A stretch of DNA of 64,000 nucleotides from the NCBI GenBank assembly GCA_022749755.1, contig CM040453.1, positions 12,657,368 through 12,721,367 of the forward strand, written 5' to 3'. Source of the stretch: Azadirachta indica. Lineage: Eukaryota; Streptophyta; Magnoliopsida; Sapindales; Meliaceae. Both the position numbers and the translations under genes were made by a program. The notes below the pieces were generated by a model. The model saw nothing but the letters and a program-made list of their open reading frames with translations, was not told the DNA's origin and ran no database searches. This document shows, piece after piece, positions 13,985 through 26,540 of the stretch; position 1 is the stretch's first letter, and each line of letters begins with the position of its first letter.

Positions 13985-16385
13985 GGGTACGAGAGAAACA
14001 GAGAAGTAGCGCCACGTAGAGTTCGAGAAAGCGATTTGTTAAGAAAACTGAAAACGTGTTCGTTGTACGGCAACTGGTGGAGTTGTTGCGTGTCTTTATC
14101 ATTCAGTCGCCAAATAAACAAGGATTTTGTAACGGGATAATAACATTTTCGTCCTAAATTTTTTCAAAATAGTAACAGAATTTGATAATTTTAACAAATC
14201 AATTCTTAACTTTAATTTTTTAAAATTTTATATAATTTTCTCTCAATAGACGTGTGGTATAGTATAAGTTGGGCTTACAAAATTTAAGCACACAATCATA
14301 AGTTATATCATGTTTATTGTATCTTTAATTTTAAAAAATCTATCCAATCAAATTGAAAGGCTTATTAAACTCGTGTCATGTTACGTTGGACTCTAGAAAT
14401 TTCTTCTTTTAAATTTTTAATATTTTATAAAAATATTAATTAATTAAAATTATCAAAACATTACTTGATTTTATTTTTATACAATAATTATTGTGTATAT
14501 TGTTATTTTTAAAAAAAAAAATTGAATGAGAGTATCAAACCGTAGCTTCAAAATAGTAAACTTTTATTTTATATTACTACTTGAATTTGAGATAATATAA
14601 AAGTGTCAAATATGCACCAAATCACCCTCACTACATCTAGGGGCAATTCTTTTTAATTTTTTAAAATATTTTTAATATTCTAATTAATTATTAATATTTC
14701 TTTTGCTGATTTATATACTAATTTTATTAGACATTTTTGTCTAAAATATAAGTTTGAATTCACGCAAATTTAGGTGCTTTGTCGACCTACTATTTTTTAT
14801 GTCGTGCTAGATTAATCCATATACTAAAGATGAAATTTTGTTATAATTATCAAATTATGTTCTACTTTATAATTTGGACAAAATTTAGGGATGAAAAATG
14901 TTATAACGCTATTTAGTAACGTCGGAGTTGGAGCCCGTTACCAAATCTTTCATACATTCACATGCCTGACGTACTGATCAAGCAGGCATAGTAAGTGCGC
15001 CTTTAATAATAAAAAAATCATACTAAATGCCAAGTGGGTGCGTCATTGTGCCAATTGTAAAGTTAATCCAATTATTGTAAATATTTTTAAAAAAGTACTC
15101 TATTTTAAATAATTATTTATTTGAGTATAAACATTTTTTTTTCAAGTTTGGTATATATGTGGTATTGTTTGCAAGGTCATTATAAGATACCGGGATAAAA
15201 ATTTCGGAATTGATAATAGAAATTATTAAATTGTTAAATTAAATTTACTGTTGATAATAATTAATTGAAATTAAGTAAACTTTATAATTTATTGTTTGAA
15301 TACAATTTTATCGGTTAAGTATAATAAAGAATAAAAATATATATCTAACTATTTAATTTTGTATGCTCCCACAAAGATGCAGGAGCAACATAACTATATT
15401 TGACTATGTAACAAACAATAAAAGGCTAGTTTTAGATGTAAGTCCTGACTAATTGTGCTTAGCAACTTTCTTTCTCTCCCTCTTAGAAAAAGTGTGGCTC
15501 TAGAATAACTTTAAGTATAAAAGGAAATTATACATATAATTTTGAAGTCTGTTACTTTCTTATTAAAGTAAGACTGTGATGCTTTATATTATTATTTTTA
15601 AACAAAATAATTTCACTTTTTTTGTTAACAAAATTGTTTTAAAAATAAAATAATAATAAACACATTTCTACTAAAGAGAAATAAAACTCTAAACACTTTT
15701 GTTTGTTCGTAGCAGTAATGATGTTAGTGAAAATGAGGTTATTTTAAATATTTTATAGTTTTCTATTGGTCAACAAACAATCTAAGTAGAATTAATGTAT
15801 TAGTTTTCACAAACGTTCGATGTGTAAAAATATCACTTATATATAAAAATTCACAACTTAACATCAAATATGGTATAACTTATACAACTATATTTTTCTT
15901 TGACTCTAGGAGCTTTTCGTAAATCAATGTTTCTAGAAACTTACTATGAATCAAATTTGACATTAAAGGAAAAAATTTTAGGGTCTAGGGGAGAGGTAAT
16001 TATATGTTAAATTGGTTTATTTGACAACAATTTCAAGTATAATCCTATTATATTTACTTAAAACTATCCTTAAGAGTATATTTTATTCGGAAAATGGTCA
16101 TGGTTTGTTTTATTTTTAGCAATTTCATCGTTAACATTATAACATTACACTATTATAGAGATGCATGTGAGAGAAAGCCTACATCTAAGGGCTAATTTGA
16201 TAAAATGACTAAATCATGTCTTCATTTATCGTTTTGATAAAATATAGGGATAAAAATGTTATTACCCCAAATCCTAATTACACGACGGCTTGCGTCTCCT
16301 GTCCCGCGAGTGATGGGCGCCGGCGGTTTTTTCATTTTCAACCACTGAGAACTCGCCAACAGACAGGCTTTTTCCTCCTTTTAAA
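13985..16385. other. Divergent intergenic region between glucosyltransferase and TrpRS
   Basis: AT-rich spacer between two divergently transcribed genes. I see no credible open frame, RNA gene or paired terminal repeats. The last about 120 bases before the TrpRS TATA box are clearly richer in G and C (16280-16330) than the rest, which fits a proximal promoter. Confidence 0.6.
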
Positions 16386-16390
16386 GTCTC

Positions 16391-16397
16391 TATAAAC
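16391..16397 (+). promoter_or_regulatory. TATA box of the TrpRS gene
   Basis: TATAAAC 69 bases upstream of the ATG at 16460, giving a short leader of about 35-40 bases. Position and sequence are typical for a plant core promoter. Confidence 0.55.
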
Positions 16398-16459
16398 AGA
16401 ATCAGCATAGTGTTTGTCCGCCAGTCTATTGCTGGCTACTGGTAAGAGTGAAGACGCAG

Positions 16460-19400
16460 ATGGATAAGAAGGAAGAAAATGGGGAAGAACAACAGGTGGT
16501 GAATCCATGGGAGGCTTCATCTCCAGGAGGGAAAATAGATTACGACAAACTCATCGACAAATTCGGTTGCCAAAGGCTTGATCAGTCGCTCGTAGACCGA
16601 GTTCAACGACTCACCGGTCGCCCTCCTCATGTCTTCCTCCGCCGTGGTGTCTTTTTCGCGCACCGGTTTGTTTGTTTATTTGTTTCTCTATTTGTTTAAT
16701 ACTTGAAATAAGTTTCTGTTATTGATTGAGATGAAAATGGGGCAGGGATTTCAACGAGATATTGGATGCGTATGAGAAGGGGGAGAAGTTTTATCTGTAT
16801 ACGGGAAGAGGCCCATCATCAGAAGCGTTGCATTTGGGGCATTTGGTTCCTTTAATGTTCACCAAGTCAGTATTTTTCTTTTTAATTTTCAGCTTAATAA
16901 CTACTGAATTAATAGGCATAAGCTTCATTTCTAAGTTTTTATAGTTAAAAAAAAGTAGGAAAAGCAATTTCCAATACAGTAATGCTACATGTCTCAAATT
17001 CTTATCCGAAATAACTTGGAATTCATCAATTGGGTCTTGAAAATTGTGAAATTATATACCAAATAAGCTTTCCAATATTGCCTTTATGTTGGAATTTGCA
17101 TGTGGTACCTGGGAAACTTGCGTTTTTATGGTAGTTTCTGAAATTCTTTACATTATCTTTTTATGGTTTTCCTTGCTATGGGGATAAGATCATAAAGCTG
17201 CAATAGGGAAACTATTTGAGTTCTTAAAACTGCAGAAATAGCCACATTTGATAAAGCCTTTTCGAAAAGTGTTGTTGGAAATGTTTCTGTTATCACTCTG
17301 CTTTCAGCAAAATTTTTATATTGCAGTATTTGATTACAAAATCATGGATTTTTCAATATGAGTATGGATTTACAAGAATATGAACTGTACAAGCGGGATT
17401 TAGTAGAGATAAGGTTTTCGTGGTGGTATTTAGTTAAAATTTGATTTTAAAGCTTTTTTAAGTGGCCAATTTGAACTTGTGGCTCTGTTCGAAGAATTGA
17501 ATTTGAGGGACGTTGGAGTTTGCTGGGGCTTGCTAATTCTATCAATTGTCAGTGTTGATCTCTTTCTTTCAATGGTTATAAGAGTTGATCTGGTTGAAAG
17601 GAACTAATAGATATTTCAATTTTTATATTTTTGAAGGACTTGTACTTCATTGAAAATATTTTATGGCGTTGAGATGTGAACTGCTCCTTGTGGTCCTATC
17701 AATAATTTTGTTCTTAAATTCTAGTATACCCATGGATTTAGTTATTGATAAATTGATTGTCTGTTTTTTTCTATTACATTGTTGTTCATCCTCCATCAAG
17801 AACCCGGTGATCTTGCATTTTTGTTTGTGATAATAAGTACTGTATTTAGTTATTTGTTGGCAAGGATAGCTGATATTGTTCTTCTCAGTGACTGGCATGT
17901 GTAGTGGCTTTTGCACACATGTGAAGTAAATTTACAAAGAACTATAATGTTGTTTTGATTCTCTACCATGACTTATGAACAGTGTCTATTATTTTCTCAC
18001 TAAACCAAATTCAATGTTTTGGTTTTGACTAATTGTCTTGTGTAATAATGCATGCAGATACTTGCAGGATGCCTTTAAGGTTCCTCTTGTTATAAAACTT
18101 ACTGACGATGAAAAGTGCTTGTGGAAAAATCTTTCCATTGAAGAGAGTCAAAGACTTGCAAGGGAGAATGCTAAAGACATTATAGCTTGTGGTTTTGATG
18201 TGACAAAGACCTTCATCTTCTCTGATTTTGATTATGTTGGTGGGTAAGTAATTGATTTAATTTTTAAACATATTTTAGAATTTTATTCTATTCTTTATGT
18301 AGTTTATAATCAATCAACTTAAATATAAGGTTTAGATGTGAACATTTGATTGTTCTTGGAATTAATGATTAAGAAACTGGAAGGATTCTAATTTAGAATT
18401 TTCCTTCAAATAATGCAAAAAGTTTGGTTTTTTGGGGAAAAGATTGCTCAGACATAGTGGACTGAAATTGTGTACTAGTTTAATGGTGTGATTAATTAGA
18501 AGGTTAGTGTCATAAGAAATTGCTTTGAGAGTATTTTAAGTTCTGGGGGCAAATTTTGGTTTGTTAATTAGCTTTTAGCTACAGGCAAAGTGCCTGAGTT
18601 GTCTGTCTGAAAGCAATTTGTCATCTATTCCTACTGGGCAATTAGTTTAGTTTTTTAAGTTTTGTCTGCAATTCAGTAATCAAAAAAAATAATCCCTGGA
18701 CCTCGTGGATTTTATTTGTTATGGGGAACATACTAGTGAAAGCAGTTGAGTGATATATATGTTTGTCTGGAGTGCTTCAGTCAGTGGCATGCCCACTGAA
18801 GTGTGTGTTGTGAGGCAATTTACTGCTGAAACGGATGGTGAAATAAATGTTGTGTGGTAGTTTGGACTTTATACTCTAGCATGCAAGTAGGTTTTCAATT
18901 TGTAATTTTGATTTCACATGTTTGCATGGTCTTCAGAAAGACTGAGAAATGCACATGTTAATATGGTGGAAAAGAAATTATATGTAAATATTCTTCAAAA
19001 TATTCAATAGTTGATTCAAGGAGCATAGCTAAGCATATCTATTGGCAAAAAGGTGAAATATCTTCAGGCATCTTCCAGCTGGGAAAAGATCCTCATTGAT
19101 TATGGTGAAATGAAAAATTACCTATTTTTTAATGAGTTTCCTTTCTGAAATTGGTTTAGTACAGCAACAACTCTGAAGTATTTTTTTAGACCTTGCTGCA
19201 TATGTTCTGCCATACATATTGTTCTTATGCTGCTTGACTGAATTTATGCAAGAATTTTCTGTGCAGTGCATTCTACAAGAACATGGTGAAGGTTGCAAAG
19301 TGTGTCACATATAACAAGGTGATTATATGCCTGTCCTTTTTTGTTTTTGTAGTCCAAAGTAATTGTCTTTTCCCTGTTTTACCATTTCTCTTTTGTATCC

Positions 19401-22400
19401 AATGCTTATTTGTTTGACATTATTTCTTTTGACATTGTTGTTTAGGTGGTGGGCATATTTGGTTTCACTGGTGAAGATCATATTGGAAAAGTTAGTTTTC
19501 CACCAGTGCAGGTAAGTTATTGCTCTCTGTACAGATTACATTATGAGTTGCATGTGGATGCTTACAAGGATCTTATCTGTCATTGCTATACCATTTTATA
19601 CTTTTATGTTACTTTGTTGTGGGGTGAGGACATTAATTTATGAATAATATATTTGTTCTGTTAATTGTTTTCTTTTCATTTTTTTTGAATTTACATTCTT
19701 GTTGATAACTTCTTTCTGCATGAGTTCATTGATTAAGCTCCTGGAGGAAGCATACTTGGTTATGTTGTGAGTTTGCTATCAATTGTGAATATCATGCCTT
19801 TTTTACTAGAGAATAGCATAAGTATGTTACCTCTGAACAAAAAGCAACAGATGATTATTGCAAGTAATATAATGTCTATGCCAATAACCACTATGCTTTA
19901 TTTTCAGTAGTGCAGGCAGTTCCATCATTTCCCAGTTCTTTCCCGCACCTTTTCTCAGGCAAGGATCACCTTCTATGCTTAATTCCGTGTGCAATTGACC
20001 AGGTGGGGAGTCCTCTATCTGATGAGACTTATTTTTAGTTTGAATATACTTTTGGATCTTGTTAATGTTTAATATGAATTGTAATTGAGAAAAATATTTT
20101 CCAGTAACTCATAACTGTTTTTTTGATAATAATGACTACCATTTTATATTAAGGCACAAAATATAGATGCAATAGACTTGAAGTGTGTATATAAATACTT
20201 AGGATTGCAGTTCAACTACTATTAAGATTTAGTGTTACATTGATAAGTTCTTTCACCTTTCATTGTCATAAATCATACTTTTAATGCAAAGGACACTTTT
20301 AGATTTATGTTTAATGGCATGACTGGCTTGATAGATGTGTCAAAATGTTTTGGGATGATGAGCATTTTTCACACAGAGTCTTGTCCTATGTATGATAGAA
20401 TTTTAAATATAATCGCACAGCTAGAATATAAGTTCTCTTTTTTTTTTTTTGCGTGTTTCTTGGTCTTCCATTCTTACAGTAATGTCTTTTGAGTAATGAT
20501 TTCTTAGGATCCTTACTTCAGAATGACACAGGATGTTGCTGCTCAAATTGGATATCACAAGCCTTCATTGATTGAGTCATCATTTTTCCCTGCCCTGCAG
20601 GTATTATTCTGTTTGTTGTAGAACTTTACTGTTGACTATTGAGACTGACCGTCTGGATATGTATTTATATGTGGCCGAACTTAGTTCTGATTTCTGACGA
20701 TGCAGAGGAACTTTAGGCATAGAACTTTTTGTATTATACTCTTAACACTAGATTTCTTGCCCTAGAGTTGTTAATCTCATTGCTTGTTGAACCAAAACAT
20801 GCAGGGGGAGACAGGAAAAATGTCAGCTACCAATCCTAATTCTGCCATATATGTGACTGATTCTGCAAAGGTCATCAAGAACAAGGTTTGATTCTGAAAC
20901 TGCATAGCCCTTCTTCTACATGACTATGCTACTGGAATGCTATAGACCTATATTATGTACACTATCTTTTCTGCATTCTTTAATCTTGTGATTTATGGTC
21001 TTCTTCATCTTGTTGGTGATGGGGAATTTACTTTGTTGAATAGAGGTATCCATTATCCCAAATACTAGTGCTGCGCAGCACGACTTTATATTTTGGAGCA
21101 TATTTCATGTCTCTATTCTGCGTTTGGTTGAAGAATTTGTCCATGTTCTTCAATGTTTACAATTTTCTGCATGCTAATTGTAGAAAGTGAGTTTTCTATT
21201 TTATATTTTAGGCAATATAAGATGGACTTGTCTATTTGATTCAGATCATTATTCCTGAACTTGTACATAGTGGCTGAAAACCACACAAAAGGGTTCCCTA
21301 TTTCTGAGGCTATCATAACACATGTACTTCAATCCTCAAATCTTAACCCTGAAACCTAAGCTAGTGGACAGTATCCCTATAATAGTATTTAAACTCTTAA
21401 CTGGTGTCACATGTGACCTAGATTTTATCAACATGCTTATTGTGTGGATCAATCCAAATGCTAACGCCTACAGGAATCATTTTGTGGGATTCAATGCAAT
21501 ACTAATTGCTTAGATTGCTCTAACACTAAGTAACCACCAAGCCTGTGAGCCTAAGCTGATAGTAAGGACCTATGAATACTGTTTAAGATACTTGACATGC
21601 AAGTTGCATGGATCAAACACACCCACCATTACAAATATAGCAATAACCTAAACACAAGTGATATAATATATTGAGATAAAAGAAGGATTTGGATACAAGA
21701 CCATTTGGTTGCTTATAGTTGAGTTATTTCTTGACCCATAAGTTTAAGCTAGCAAGTCAATACTTAGATAATAGCATTAAGACTTTAGTAGATCCCTTTA
21801 TCAACAAGCTTGTCATGTGAATCAAAGATTAACTCAAATGCAAAAAACTTACAAATACTAGTGCAAAATGAAAATATAAATGTTATCACATGGAAGAATT
21901 AAAAAACAAGACCAATTTTTAATTTCTTGCAGATATAGGATAGCTTCTTATGAAACCCACACTGGTTGCAGGCAGAGTGTGAGATTAGCTACCTGCATAA
22001 AATTTGGCCTGCAACCCAAATTTTTTCTATTTTGTTAGTCTTTAAGTTAAAAAAAAAAAAATGAAACCAAAATTCTTAAGATAACTATGCATGCCCAGTC
22101 GTCTCAAATCACAATCAACCAGTTACTGAGCTGCTCACCATTGCTGACTTATCCAGGTATAAAATTTTCAGGTGGTAGCTCACGATGATCCCTCTAAATT
22201 CTCACAAGCGACAATATCCCTCACATTGTCAGCCAGCCATTCACTTGCTGCCCACAGAATTGATTCGCTCACCGTCTAGAGATCCACTAACTGATGAAGC
22301 ACAAATTTTTCTTTTTATCTTTTTCTCATTCAAATTTTTAAGTGTCATGTCTCTAAAGTCCAATATTGAAAAATTTGTGGGCGAGTTGGAGTTGTGGTTA

Positions 22401-23055
22401 AGCACTGAAGTAAAAACAAATTGTAGGCACAATGGAAATTGAGTCCAAGTTTCAGATTCTGCTTGGAGATTTGGAAGTTGTGGTTTATTGATCCTTGTTT
22501 TTATATAAAATGGAACTTTTGATTTCTAATCTCTTTAAGGCAAATGTGGAACTACATTTGTATCAATTTTGGTTGAACCCAAATTTGGTTGGATGGTTAG
22601 AGTTGTCATTATACAACGGAAAATATTTTAGACACAGTCAAAGCTTCTTATGTACAGGAAGCTAGAAAAAGTAAAAGAGAAAATATATGATAAAAGAAAG
22701 GGCAAAATGCAGATGCAGATACCTCGTTAACTGCATCGGTATTACCTGGCCCACACTCCGCATGCAGGAATCCTGGTTTTTATTCAGGTGCACGAACAAT
22801 AAAAACAGGTCTGAGTCAAGTGCAGGTGAAGAAAAAGCTGGCCTGGACGCAGGCATTTGCTTTCCCTAAATAATAGTATTCTGTAAGTTGGCTTGTATAT
22901 ACATCAAATAATATAATCTTTTGACATCTGCAGATAAACAAGTATGCATTCTCAGGAGGGCAAGAAAGTATTGAATTACATAGAAAATTAGGGGCAAATT
23001 TCGAGGTACTATAATTTTTGTTTCTATTTTTCTTTTTCTCTTACTGCTATATCTG

Positions 23056-23096
<41 letters not shown>

Positions 23097-23889
23097 GTGT
23101 AGAATTTTCTTTGCTCCTTTGAATAGAATATTATGATGGTAAATTGTTTATTTTGCCTTTTTGCTTTGTTTTCCCCTCTCTGACTATAAAGAAAAACAAA
23201 CAAGAAAAGCCTGCTCAGCTTGTCTGTTTCATGCATCACTTTACCATATGGCCTATGCTAATTTTGAACTTAATTGCAAGTGCTTGATACATCCAGTGAT
23301 GAAAGATTTTGAGACAAATATATATTTTGTCTGGATGTCATCCAGGTAGATATACCAGTCAAATATTTAAGTTTTTTCCTAGAGGACGATCCAGAGCTTG
23401 AACACATTAAAAAGGTCAGATTACTGTCTCAAGCTAGTTTGATTTAATTCTCCAGTGCAAATAGTTGCTGTTTTGTTAAAATGCAAACAGTCCGCATATT
23501 AGAAAGTAATCATAAACAGGGGTAACATACATAATTCCTGTCTTCATCCAGGAATATGGCACAGGACGCATGCTGACAGGGCAAGTTAAGGAACGTCTTG
23601 CTTGTGTTTTGACTGAAATGGTGGAAAGACATCAAAGGGCTCGTGCTGCAGTGACTGATGAGGCAAGTTCATTGCATGCTATATCTGAATGAAACTCTTG
23701 TTAATTATGATATGACTATATTTGATATTATGTCAGGCCAATGCGATCAGATTGTCAGACTTCAGGGTTGGATTCAATAACCACACAAAATTAAGTCATA
23801 ATATGGATAACCATGTTCTCATTGTTCGCTTCTTTGAGATGGTGGACGCTATTATGGCAGTGAGACCCCTTCCCGATATGTTCAACTAG
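16460..23889 (+). CDS. Tryptophanyl-tRNA synthetase, cytosolic type
   Basis: Class I aminoacyl-tRNA synthetase that charges tRNA-Trp with tryptophan. Twelve exons join to 397 residues: 16460-16665, 16746-16865, 18058-18243, 19267-19318, 19446-19511, 19916-20002, 20508-20600, 20805-20885, 22934-23005, 23346-23414, 23552-23662 and 23839-23889. The start is the ATG at 16460 ([12 protein letters not shown]); in-frame GTG just upstream is not used. The eukaryotic N-terminal extension ([18 protein letters not shown]) is present, then [16 protein letters not shown] with the HIGH-type signature HLGH at 98-101, and a KMSKS-type signature KMSAT at 275-279. No transit peptide is visible, fitting the cytosolic enzyme. 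Length matches the plant family (about 400). The last intron has a GC donor. Converges with the MUSTANG gene. Confidence 0.96.
20886..22933 (+). other. Enlarged TrpRS intron 8
   Basis: At 2,048 bases this is the longest TrpRS intron besides intron 2. It has scattered short open frames without family resemblance. It probably grew by repeat insertion, but I could not find clean element borders. Confidence 0.6.
23056..23096. repeat. Compound (TC)n(TA)n microsatellite in TrpRS intron 9
   Basis: About ten TC units run directly into about ten TA units, 50 bases downstream of the exon 9 donor. Likely length-polymorphic. Confidence 0.9.
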
Positions 23890-25439
23890 AGTGAGATGAA
23901 CGACAAACTCGGCAAATTTCTTTCATTGCTTTTTGTGCAAGAAATTTTTATCACTCCTTGCACTAAATTTATTTCTCAACCTGAAGCAAAGCTTGAGAAG
24001 AGAGAAGTTGGGTGGGAATACGAACCTTTTACAAAATGATGGGTGAGAATCCCTGTTGGATTATGAGACTAATGATATGCATCTCTTGTGCTTGGATTTG
24101 ACTTTGAAAACACAGAAGCTACTTCCTACAGCGAATGGTAAACAATTTCAGTCCACACTGTATTTTGATATTTGATAGTAGTTGTGGATTAAAAATCACC
24201 GGATGTCACTTCTAAACATACCGTAATTTTTATAGATTTTAATTTGTCTGATGTCAGTTTACCCAAAAGGATTTTCCCTTGAACCCTGCTATTTGGTTTA
24301 AGATTTTGATGCTTTGAGTTGGCAATGTTGGGATCAAATCCATTAAATAGTCTAATTCACTGTCTTGCAGAAAGAAAGAACAAATCGTATGAAAGAGTTT
24401 GCCTCATGATATTCAATTTTATTAATAGATGGTAATCTCTGCATCACAATACCATACCTGATGAATCCTGTCCAATTTTCTACCACTTAAGCTTCATATG
24501 CAACACATGAAACAACATAAAATTAAGCTTGGCAGTTTGGGTTATAACACATGAATTTGATGCATACAAATGGGTTGGGGTTGAGAAAATGTGACATAAT
24601 AAATAAGTCAAATTCGTAAGATCTATTTAAGTAAACTTGTTTAATAGTAGCATGTTATGTTACAATATAAAAACAACTATTTATTAATTGTGTATAATAA
24701 TATTATGTCATGACAATCATTTCATAACACGATTCAATACGATTAATAAACAAATTATATTAATTTTTTAAAATTTTGACACAATTAATAAATGAGCAAA
24801 ATTTACATTGATATAAAATTTTATTATATCCACTTGACACAAGTGTCAAGCACGGAGGAATAACATAATATGTCACTGCTACATAAATTTCCAATGATAT
24901 TTGAATATCCGATTGCCCGCAACAGGATCTAACCACCAGAGTAATGCATGACTCATTCCAATTTTATGTAGAAGTGATAAATCGTCACAGATTATCTATA
25001 AGCAATATATATGTATGCAAAATCATCAAAACAACTTATTAAGCCATTAGGGAAAATATGAAACCTTCATTACCAACCCACCCATCCACTAATGCAATAC
25101 CATTTCTATTAGAATTGAACACTGCATCCCATCTTTGAACCTTGCCCTACTCCCCCTTAAGTATCTCCCTTTGCTTCCATAAATTAATGGCTTCCTCCAC
25201 ATTACTAAATATGATCACAGCTTTATCATCATGCATGTATATCATTTCTTCCCATTATTCTGAATTTACTTCTGTCACTGCTCTATTCTACTTTCCATGA
25301 GCTACATTATCTGCATAGCTTCCTTCCTATGTTGGCCTTTGATTCTTCTTTCGGCCAAAATCCAAAATTTCCCTCTCTTTAATTTGCTGCTTTGTGTCCA
25401 TACTTCCTATTTGTTGCAAATCTTGGTGTACTCTGATTC

Positions 25440-25640
25440 TTCTGTTAGAATAAACTGAAAACAGAAGAAGAGAATTCTGAAGAACAAATATGATAAAGCA
25501 GAAACTGTATTGAAATACATTCGGATCCTTACAACTTAGGTACAGATCTTTCTCTAAGTTTCTAATAGAGACTAGTTTGGGAGTTCATCATCTCCTTGCT
25601 AGAATGTCTGCTGCACATTCAAACCAATGAATCAAGGGGA
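25440..25640. repeat. Dispersed repeat C, copy 1
   Basis: Shares blocks in the same orientation with 26350-26540, including TATTGAAATA and CTTTCTCTAAGTTTCTAATAG (the second copy has CCAATAG). It begins TGTTAGAATAAAC, a plausible LTR start. No coding content. Likely an old retroelement terminus. Confidence 0.45.
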
Positions 25641-25909
25641 GCCACAAAACTAACTAATACAACAGTGCAAACTTGACAACCAATTAAAGGTAAGCATCTG
25701 ATGGATGTAGCAAGCTGCAAACTAGAAAAAGGTTAGCCACTAAGCATAATGAATCAAAAACTATTATCTGCCTAATAACTGACTCTGGTAGCCAACTTCC
25801 AGGCCAATAAACAGGCTGCTAATTCTCTAACCGTAAATACACTAAACATTCTGAAATCACCAGCAAGTAGAGAATCCGTATACTAAAGCTCCTATTCCAT
25901 AATGGACAT

Positions 25910-26202
25910 TGTTAGAGCGTAACTAGAAATGTACAGTGAGTTATTGGCTGTTGCCTAATAAAGTTATGGTCACGGGTTGTCTTTCCTTCTTTGTTACTAC
26001 AAGAATCTTGTACCGTCAAAATACAATACATTAGCAATGTACTCTCCAATGTTTCCTCATTGCCTATGCGGCTCTTTCTTAACAGAGATATAAGCTCCTA
26101 TTTTGTAAACTAGATAATAAACTTCTGTGTTTTCTAGTTCAAATACTTTCAATATATTTTCTATTTGATTTAAATTTTATTTTAGTATCTGGTATCAGAG
26201 TT
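25910..26202 (+). mobile_element. LTR remnant with initiator-Met tRNA primer-binding site
   Basis: TGGTATCAGAG at 26190-26200 matches the first 11 bases of the usual plant Copia primer-binding site (complement of initiator tRNA-Met). Upstream sequence beginning TGTTAGAGCG at 25910 looks like an LTR and includes AATAAACTTCTGTG near its end. There are no gag-pol frames and no second LTR, so this is a fragment or solo remnant. It lies between the two copies of repeat C. Confidence 0.45.
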
Positions 26203-26349
26203 ATTAAGAACCAACAATTGGTATTGGAGCCCTTCAAATATCAACTCAAAAACTCCTTAAATAATAACAATTCTTGGTATTTATTTAAAGAGCTTTGATG
26301 TTGCCTGTTGGAAATTGGAATGTGCTCTGGTAAATTGTTTATAATAACC

Positions 26350-26540
26350 TAAAAACTAAAATACAATTTTGAATAAAATACATGATCAAGTAGGAACAAT
26401 ATTGAAATATATATTTGAGAGAGTAAAAGAAGCTGCTTATGATCTTCTTCCATCTTAGGAAGTCTCGTATGACCTTTCTCTAAGTTTCCAATAGAGCTTA
26501 GGATAGAAGTTTAGCATCACCTCCACAAAATATTTAAGGT
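26350..26540. repeat. Dispersed repeat C, copy 2
   Basis: Second, diverged copy of the 25440-25640 repeat, same orientation, about 900 bases away. Shared blocks include ATTGAAATAT, TTTCTCTAAGTTTCCAATAG and the following AGTTT...CATC...CTCC. Confidence 0.4.
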
